From an uncultured Christensenellaceae bacterium (GTDB lineage Bacteria > Bacillota > Clostridia > Christensenellales > Borkfalkiaceae), in NCBI GenBank assembly GCA_910588695.1, contig CAJUOV010000002.1, positions 84,562 to 148,561 of the forward strand: a DNA stretch of 64,000 nucleotides. The letters are read 5' to 3'. Of the stretch, positions 58,201 to 64,000 are shown piece by piece. The notes below the pieces were generated by a model. The model worked only from the letters and a program-made list of their open reading frames with translations. It searched no databases and was not told the origin of the DNA. Made by a program: the position numbers and the translations under genes. Numbering within the stretch: the first letter of the stretch is position 1; each line of letters starts with the position of its first letter.

Positions 58201-61200
58201 ATGAAAAAGAAATTGAATTTCAAAAAAGTATTCGGAGTCGGGGCGAGCGCACTGATGGCGTTGTCGCTCGCATTCGGCATGTGTTTTTCCGATTTTTCGA
58301 GCGGGACAAAGGTAGAGATTGATAACCCGAATTCTTCGATGTCCGTCGAGGGGGGGGGTACTGATAAGGAAGTAAACGGCTTCTCTGCAAGCACGAATAC
58401 ATTGATTCCAGATTCTGCCACAAAGCTCAATACATATACGACGGGCGATACTTTTTGGTATACCGATTACGCTTCGGGCGTGAAACTCGGCGGCGGCGAT
58501 ACGAGCGTAGCCACGGACAGAATCGTAAAAACGGTAGACAATACCAAAGCGAAGGGCTCGATCGATAATCCTTGGGTCATCGATTCCAAAACAGATTGGA
58601 CGAATTTTGCGGCATATGCAAAAAAATCGAGCCGTTGCGCAGGCGAGGTGTTTGTTTTGAACCGAGACCTTGATTATGAGAGCAAGGCGATCGAAAGCGT
58701 TGAAAAATTCAGCGGCTGGTTTCTCGGCGGCGGTTACACGATTTCCAACGTGAAATATAACTCTTACACCAACCTCGCGGTGGGATTGTTCTGCTATGTC
58801 TCCGGCTCGAGCGTTTATTTTTCCGATTTGACCGTGAAAAACGTGTCGGTTGTCGCAACTTATCCGCAGGGAGGCGGGCTCGTCGGCCACTCCGATGCGA
58901 CGAATATTAAAATCGCGAGCGTCACCGTAACGGGTAGTTTTACTGTGAATTCGGTTGCGACGACTATACTTCCTTTGATGTGCGGCGGCGCCAATTATGT
59001 CAACTGGGGCGGAATCATGGGGCAGGCGCACGGCGCGAATACCTCAATTAACCTGTATAAATGCGCGACCGACGTCGATATTACTTGTACGGTTACGACG
59101 AATGATTGGGTCGGTCTGGGCAGTCTGATCGCTTGCGGGGACGGTGTAGGCAACGGCGGCGTTGAAGCGACGGGGAATAAAGTTGCTTCAAGCAAAGAGA
59201 TCAATATTTACGACTGTTACGGGAGCGCGAATGTTGTATATAACGGAAACGCGAATGTAAATCAGTTGTGGACGGGCTTGCTCGCATTTGTCCGCGTGGT
59301 GGAAAAGGTAACCGTTCAGCGTTGTCTGAGTGTTTATAATTTGAAAGTGACGGGGTCTACGAATTATCTTGCCTCGGGACTTGTTTTGACAGAGGCGCAA
59401 AAATATCCGTCTATTTCTTCTACGGCTGATAATTACGTTTTGAAAGATATCTTCGGATACGGTAACTTTTCGCGCAACGGAACCTTATATGCAATGCCGC
59501 TTGTCGGGAAGCACAGCACGGAAACTCATACCAGCGCAAGCGTGACGAACTGTAAAATTTTTTCCGACAACGGCAAAAATTTTTATAACGATACGACAGG
59601 ATCATCGTCGGGAAATTATATCGCTCAAATGGGCGCGGCGACGAACGCTTCGCCCGCTGCGAATCTCGATGCATTCAAAGAGGCGGTCAAAGGCACGCTC
59701 AACAATCCTGCCGTGTGGTCTACGGATGCGATCGATCAGATTAACGGTGTAACCGATACCCCCGATATTACCGAAATGCCTGTCGTCGTGAGCAAAACGA
59801 GAATCACTTTCTCCAATCAAGACGGCACGCTCATTGCGCTCGCGGGAGGCGGCTCTAACCCGCGCGAATATGAAATTCTGGAAGGTGGAATTACGGCTTT
59901 TCCTACGCCTGCAAGTTCGCCTACGGGTAAATCGTTCGTGGGCTGGTCACTCGATAAAACGAGCGACGCGACCGTGCACAACATCTTCCCTAAAAACCTC
60001 TACGGCAATGTTACAATGTTCCCTGTCTGGAATATGACGGGCATAAGCGTTGTAGTGGCGGCAACCGTAAAAGAGGGTAGCGCGACGCTTGTCGGCGACG
60101 CGATCACCGCGAATTACGTCGGGGAGCCGGTGGTGACCTTGAAAGCCAATATTTCCAATAAGCCCGCGCAGTGCGATCTTAGTAAATGCACGGTAACGTG
60201 GAGCTGGTATAAGAATGAGGGCGGTAACGAAGTAAAGTTGGATGAAACTTCGGATACGCTTGTTTTGACCGAACTTACAAACGCGTCTTATTACGCGAAA
60301 GTAAAAGTTGTCGCAAACGAAGAATTGTGGCGGACAGACCCGAATAACGACGTAAAATCGAACGGTTTTAATATTTCGATTGCCAAAGGCAAACTTTCGC
60401 CCGTCGGCGGGATTACGCTGATGGAAAAATTCGGCGAAGTCGGGCAGGAGAAAGACGTTTACGCTTATTGGGGTCAGCCTTTGAGCGAGCTCAAAGATAA
60501 AGTTGCCGCCAATATGCAGAATACCGCAGGTTCCGCTGTTGCAGGATCGATCACTTGGAAAACAGACAACGAAAAGGTTGACAGCGTTCAAAAGACTTAT
60601 CAGGCGTTCTTCCATCCTGCGGACAGGGAACACTACGCAGACGATACGCCCATCGACGTAACGATCATGCCCACCGTTTTACAACGGATCTATGAGTTCC
60701 GTGTGAGCGAAGACGTGACAACCGCGAACATGACGTTTGCGTTCAATGAGGAATACGGCGCGACTTATACGAAAGCTCAGATCGCCGAAAAATTTGAAGA
60801 AGCATATTTCGAATGGCTGAACGGTATGTCGGCAAGCGACGGAAATTACAGCGCTATGGTCGGCAGAATGCCTTATTTCGAAGAGACAACGCCTATCACG
60901 CAGTACCGTGTTCTGCACGAGACCGCAGCTTATTTCGACGCGGCGCACGTGGCGGACGACGATTACATTATTAAAACGAAGGAAGAAAATAAAGCGCCTA
61001 CCGCGGTATTAAAAATTCCCGTAGTATTCAACAGCAAAGAAAATTCTGCCAAGTTCACCGTTACGCTGTTCAAAACGGAAAAGAACGGTCAGCTTCAAAC
61101 AACGACTCAGTCGCTCGGATACGGTTCTACGATCGACAAGCCTGCGAGCACCCTTTTCGTGAAAGAGGACGGAACGGCGGAAGAGAACGGAACGTGGTTT

Positions 61201-64000
61201 TTGACCGGTTGGTTTACAAGTCTTGCGGACGGATCGGTTCCCGCTGATAAAGCCGCTTGGGATTTCACGAACGACCGCGTGTCCGGCGCGATGTATATTA
61301 CCGCAGAATGGCTGAAAGGGTATCTTAAACTTACGCAGATCGAAGCGCATGTGAACGGAAACAGAATTTTTACCGCGCGCAACGTTGCAAAGCCCTCGGA
61401 ATTTATCGTTACCGGCACTTATACGGTTTACGCGAGCGAACAGGATGCAGAGAATAACAATCCTCAGACTGACGCGAGCGGAAGCCCGCAGACGGTACTT
61501 TTAACGCTTTCGCCCGATGATTATACCGTAAGAGCAAACGAAACGGGTAAATATCACGTCTATAATCCAACGATGGAAAACGGCGAAAAAGTGGGAACAG
61601 ATACGGTAACCGTAAAGGCGAAGGGCGAAAACAATAAAGAAGTTAAAGCTCAGACGGTGCAGGTGAAAGTCAAACCTATGACCGTTGATATGAGCGGGAT
61701 CAATTTCCCGAACCAGTCTTTCCCCGAGTCGGACGGCGAAGTGCAATTTATTAAAAAAGCCGAGATCGACTTCAAAGGACAGGACGTTTCCGCAACCGAC
61801 TACGGCGGGGAAGCGAGTATCCAGTACCGCTATCACGACAACAGCGGTAAATATCTGAACACCAACGGTGGCGTATCTGCGGTCGGAACTTATTATGTAC
61901 ATCTTACGTTTGATTTACAAACGGACGATCTTATTATGGAACCGATCGTCGCAACCTTTACGATCACCGAAAAGGCGATCGAAGTGGTTGTCGAATGGAA
62001 TACGGAGGAGCGGCACGAATACACCTTCAACGGGCAGGTTCAGCACCCCGAAGCGACGTTCCGCCGTAAAGACGATAATTCTCCCGTGACGATCACGTTC
62101 GTTTATACGGGCAGCTTCGAGCAGATGAATGCAAATGCGGAGGGCGCGTATTCTACGGTTGGCGTTTCTTTGAGGAACGCGCGTTATATGTTGGCGGCAG
62201 ACGCGGCGAGCAGTATATCTTTCCGCATCACCAAGGCGATCGTGAAACTTCCCGAACTTACGAACAACAGTTTCGAGTACAGAGTAACGGAATACGATAT
62301 TGCGCAGTATATTTCGGGTTACGATGCCGATATGCTCGAACATCTCGTTGACGTTCAGAACGGTAAATATGCGAACGTACCCGGAAGCGGCACGATCGTC
62401 TCGAATGTAGTTTTGCGCGATACTGCAAACAGCCAGTGGGAAGACGGCACTACAACGGCGAAATCGCTCACTTGGACGATTACGCCCAAAATTATGACGG
62501 TGCCCACTTTTACGGAAACCCTTATTTACAACGGCGAAACGTATAAGGTTGCGGAACACCTCAACTTTTACGATCCCGTGATCACGGTTTACGGGGCGGA
62601 AACGGAAGCGAGCAACGCCGGAATGTACCGCGTGAATTTGCGTCTGCCTGCCGAAAACGCAGGAAAGAACTACATTTGGGATAATTCGGAATTTAACGGA
62701 ACGATTGAATGGCAGATCCGGAAAGCGGAACTCTATCTCACTTGGGACGGTTGGAGTTATCTTTATAACGGAAACACTTATTCGCCCAGAGCGGAAATTG
62801 CGTTCGGTTTGGCGGACGCCGACGCAGACCTGATCAACAGTGCAAATAAATTTATTTATACAGGCGATGCGGATAAGCGCGAGCCCGGTTCGTACAAAGT
62901 CGAAGTTCTGATCAGTCAGTCTTCCGACCTCTTCAAAAACTACACGATTGCAAAGGATTCGAGCGTATTCTATTGGGTCATCAAAGAGAATGCGAACGAA
63001 GTGGTAATCACGGTCGTATGGGATCTTCCCGCAGACGGCGGATACACATTCAACGATGCGATTCAGGCGCCGAAGGTAAAGGCTCTGTACAGCGAAAGCG
63101 GAATGGGCGCGGAAAATCTCGACGACTACGAAATTGTCTACACGGGTGACTGGAACAAGTCGAAGTGGAGAGGAAGCTACACGGTAGGAGTAGAGATCAA
63201 AGCGTTCGACGGAACGCCGATCAGAGTACGGCAGGGCGAATGCAGTTATGTGATCCGCAGAAACAACGGACAGGGCGATCCCCCGACCACCGAACCGACG
63301 GAACCCGAAAATCCCGATAATAAGGGAGACAATCCTTCGGAGGGTACGGTTTGGCTTGCGCCGCAGACGATAATTTCGGCTGTCTCGTTGGTGCTTCTCG
63401 TTGTGTTCACGATTATGACGCTCAATTATGTGTCTGTTATGAACGAAGCGAAGAAAAAGACAAAGAAGTTGGCGCAGATTTCCTATTCGTTCGCGCCTGC
63501 GGGCTTGTTGGCATTGGCGTTCGGACTTTCGTCGGGAGCATGGTGGGGCGTTGCCGCCGCGCTTGCGTCGCTTGCAATCTTTATGTGCGCGTTGATGTTT
63601 GTATATCGCGGCAAGAGCAAGAAAGCGCTGCTCGCATTGGCGGAGGAGCAGGAACGTGTTGACGAGGAAAAAGAGGCAGCGAGAGAGGCGCAGCAACAGC
63701 GCCGCGACGACGAGTTCAAGATGATGTTCGCCGCGATGCAGCAGAACTATCAGCAGCCGCAGGTCGGTTACGACGAAATGCAGAACATGATCAGTTCGGC
63801 GGTCGCGGGGTTATTGCCCACGATGCAGCAGCAAATGCAGGCGTTGCCGCCCGCGCAGTCGGAAGCGGACGATCTGCGCGCGATGATGGAACAGCAGCAG
63901 GAAATGCTGAATCAACTGATGCAGAACCAACAGACGCAGCAGGATTATGCGGCGGTAGCGCAGGACGAGTCGGTGAAAACGATATTCGACACGCAGCCCG
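58201..64000 (+). CDS. giant membrane-anchored surface protein (3' end outside window)
   Basis: One frame is open from the ATG at 58201 to the window edge, at least 1933 codons. Residues 1-30 are a signal peptide (MKKKLNFKKVFGVGASALMALSLAFG). A 9-G tract at 58350 encodes glycines near residue 51. Residues 120-300 contain GLUG/beta-helix-like segments (GGGLVGHS). Flg_new/InlB-type repeats occur near 534-612 and 952-1037 (GWSLDKT, GWFTSLADG). MBG-like domains (YNGETY, YNGNTYSP, FNGQVQHP) fill 1240-1680. A Pro/Thr/Glu stalk (1690-1710), a helix (1718-1740), a helical pair (1764-1802) and a charged, Gln/Met-rich cytoplasmic tail follow. There is no LPxTG up to the window edge. The function may be adhesion or wall-membrane linkage, which is inference. 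Confidence 0.85.
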   Translation, partial: MKKKLNFKKVFGVGASALMALSLAFGMCFSDFSSGTKVEIDNPNSSMSVEGGGTDKEVNGFSASTNTLIPDSATKLNTYTTGDTFWYTDYASGVKLGGGDTSVATDRIVKTVDNTKAKGSIDNPWVIDSKTDWTNFAAYAKKSSRCAGEVFVLNRDLDYESKAIESVEKFSGWFLGGGYTISNVKYNSYTNLAVGLFCYVSGSSVYFSDLTVKNVSVVATYPQGGGLVGHSDATNIKIASVTVTGSFTVNSVATTILPLMCGGANYVNWGGIMGQAHGANTSINLYKCATDVDITCTVTTNDWVGLGSLIACGDGVGNGGVEATGNKVASSKEINIYDCYGSANVVYNGNANVNQLWTGLLAFVRVVEKVTVQRCLSVYNLKVTGSTNYLASGLVLTEAQKYPSISSTADNYVLKDIFGYGNFSRNGTLYAMPLVGKHSTETHTSASVTNCKIFSDNGKNFYNDTTGSSSGNYIAQMGAATNASPAANLDAFKEAVKGTLNNPAVWSTDAIDQINGVTDTPDITEMPVVVSKTRITFSNQDGTLIALAGGGSNPREYEILEGGITAFPTPASSPTGKSFVGWSLDKTSDATVHNIFPKNLYGNVTMFPVWNMTGISVVVAATVKEGSATLVGDAITANYVGEPVVTLKANISNKPAQCDLSKCTVTWSWYKNEGGNEVKLDETSDTLVLTELTNASYYAKVKVVANEELWRTDPNNDVKSNGFNISIAKGKLSPVGGITLMEKFGEVGQEKDVYAYWGQPLSELKDKVAANMQNTAGSAVAGSITWKTDNEKVDSVQKTYQAFFHPADREHYADDTPIDVTIMPTVLQRIYEFRVSEDVTTANMTFAFNEEYGATYTKAQIAEKFEEAYFEWLNGMSASDGNYSAMVGRMPYFEETTPITQYRVLHETAAYFDAAHVADDDYIIKTKEENKAPTAVLKIPVVFNSKENSAKFTVTLFKTEKNGQLQTTTQSLGYGSTIDKPASTLFVKEDGTAEENGTWFLTGWFTSLADGSVPADKAAWDFTNDRVSGAMYITAEWLKGYLKLTQIEAHVNGNRIFTARNVAKPSEFIVTGTYTVYASEQDAENNNPQTDASGSPQTVLLTLSPDDYTVRANETGKYHVYNPTMENGEKVGTDTVTVKAKGENNKEVKAQTVQVKVKPMTVDMSGINFPNQSFPESDGEVQFIKKAEIDFKGQDVSATDYGGEASIQYRYHDNSGKYLNTNGGVSAVGTYYVHLTFDLQTDDLIMEPIVATFTITEKAIEVVVEWNTEERHEYTFNGQVQHPEATFRRKDDNSPVTITFVYTGSFEQMNANAEGAYSTVGVSLRNARYMLAADAASSISFRITKAIVKLPELTNNSFEYRVTEYDIAQYISGYDADMLEHLVDVQNGKYANVPGSGTIVSNVVLRDTANSQWEDGTTTAKSLTWTITPKIMTVPTFTETLIYNGETYKVAEHLNFYDPVITVYGAETEASNAGMYRVNLRLPAENAGKNYIWDNSEFNGTIEWQIRKAELYLTWDGWSYLYNGNTYSPRAEIAFGLADADADLINSANKFIYTGDADKREPGSYKVEVLISQSSDLFKNYTIAKDSSVFYWVIKENANEVVITVVWDLPADGGYTFNDAIQAPKVKALYSESGMGAENLDDYEIVYTGDWNKSKWRGSYTVGVEIKAFDGTPIRVRQGECSYVIRRNNGQGDPPTTEPTEPENPDNKGDNPSEGTVWLAPQTIISAVSLVLLVVFTIMTLNYVSVMNEAKKKTKKLAQISYSFAPAGLLALAFGLSSGAWWGVAAALASLAIFMCALMFVYRGKSKKALLALAEEQERVDEEKEAAREAQQQRRDDEFKMMFAAMQQNYQQPQVGYDEMQNMISSAVAGLLPTMQQQMQALPPAQSEADDLRAMMEQQQEMLNQLMQNQQTQQDYAAVAQDESVKTIFDTQP
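58350..58358 (+). repeat. 9-G homopolymer in the signal-proximal part of the surface protein gene
   Basis: The tract is in frame with nine Gs. Eight Gs lead to TAA within about six codons, and ten Gs to TGA after two codons, so each single-base slip would switch the protein off. Confidence 0.85.

Noticed and set aside
61915..63696. Long open frame of 593 codons on the minus strand inside the surface protein gene
   Set aside because: It is fully antisense to a continuous plus-strand frame with a signal peptide, domains, ribosome site and promoter; its protein is Arg/His/Phe-rich, typical of shadow frames.
1..64000. CRISPR array, prophage, insertion sequence, rRNA or tRNA genes
   Set aside because: No regularly spaced direct repeats, integrase or transposase frames, or structural RNA signatures were seen; gaps between genes are all under about 215 bases.

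Overview
The window reads as chromosomal DNA of an anaerobic, probably endospore-forming member of the Clostridia (Firmicutes). This rests on yabP-yabQ-divIC, Rex, AdhE, an [FeFe] hydrogenase, the oxygen-sensitive NrdD/NrdG reductase, WhiA and a Firmicutes-type secG-rnr-smpB run. Base composition looks near 48% GC and is even across the window. Sigma-A promoters are often close to consensus (TTGACA-17-TATAAT). I cannot name the family or genus. I saw no rRNA, tRNA, CRISPR array, prophage or insertion sequence. The window is mostly dense housekeeping DNA, and no gap exceeds about 215 bases.

Layout. 1-2.1 kb: the right edge of a cell-surface glycan locus (glycosyltransferase with a poly-G tract, LicD). 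2.1-6.7 kb: groESL on the minus strand, divergent from dCMP deaminase, cyclophilin and purB. 6.7-10.5 kb: a minus-strand block with smpB, rnr, secG and a lipoprotein. 10.5-15.9 kb: aroK-like kinase, gltX, thyA, folA, typA. 16-18.7 kb: yabP, yabQ, divIC, ppx and an M50 protease, joined by overlapping start and stop codons. 18.8-22.5 kb: small regulators, a LMW phosphatase, aroA and a YgjP peptidase. 22.5-26 kb: DUF1934, MBL hydrolase, rho, glucokinase. 26-31.6 kb: a membrane-tethered PadR-type regulator, a YkvI-like transporter and a NitT/TauT ABC transporter. 31.7-39.4 kb: valS, then rex-adhE-[FeFe] hydrogenase, a redox/fermentation unit. 39.4-50.4 kb: rplI, DUF1540, a solute-binding-like protein, murB-PHP-whiA-dnaE-pfkA, a PfkB kinase and an HD protein. 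50.4-58 kb: nrdDG under NrdR boxes, an M29 aminopeptidase, two CobW-type proteins (one His-rich, one fused to a DUF1980-like domain), a flavodoxin and an RsmB-like methyltransferase. 58.2 kb to the end: the first 1933 codons of one very large membrane-anchored surface protein, cut by the window edge.

The most unusual items are: (1) a 636-residue regulator joining a PadR winged helix, about 215 residues of coiled coil and four membrane helices, with a palindrome (TTATGTCAGNCATAA) at its own promoter that recurs next to terminators elsewhere; (2) 9-base poly-G tracts in two surface-related genes where slippage would switch the reading frame; (3) several genes whose start codon lies at the predicted transcription start (leaderless mRNAs); (4) a CobW/DUF1980-like fusion beside a His-rich CobW GTPase; (5) a 264-base antisense overlap between a transporter gene and an ABC permease gene. 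All functional calls come from reading motifs and context; no database search was possible.
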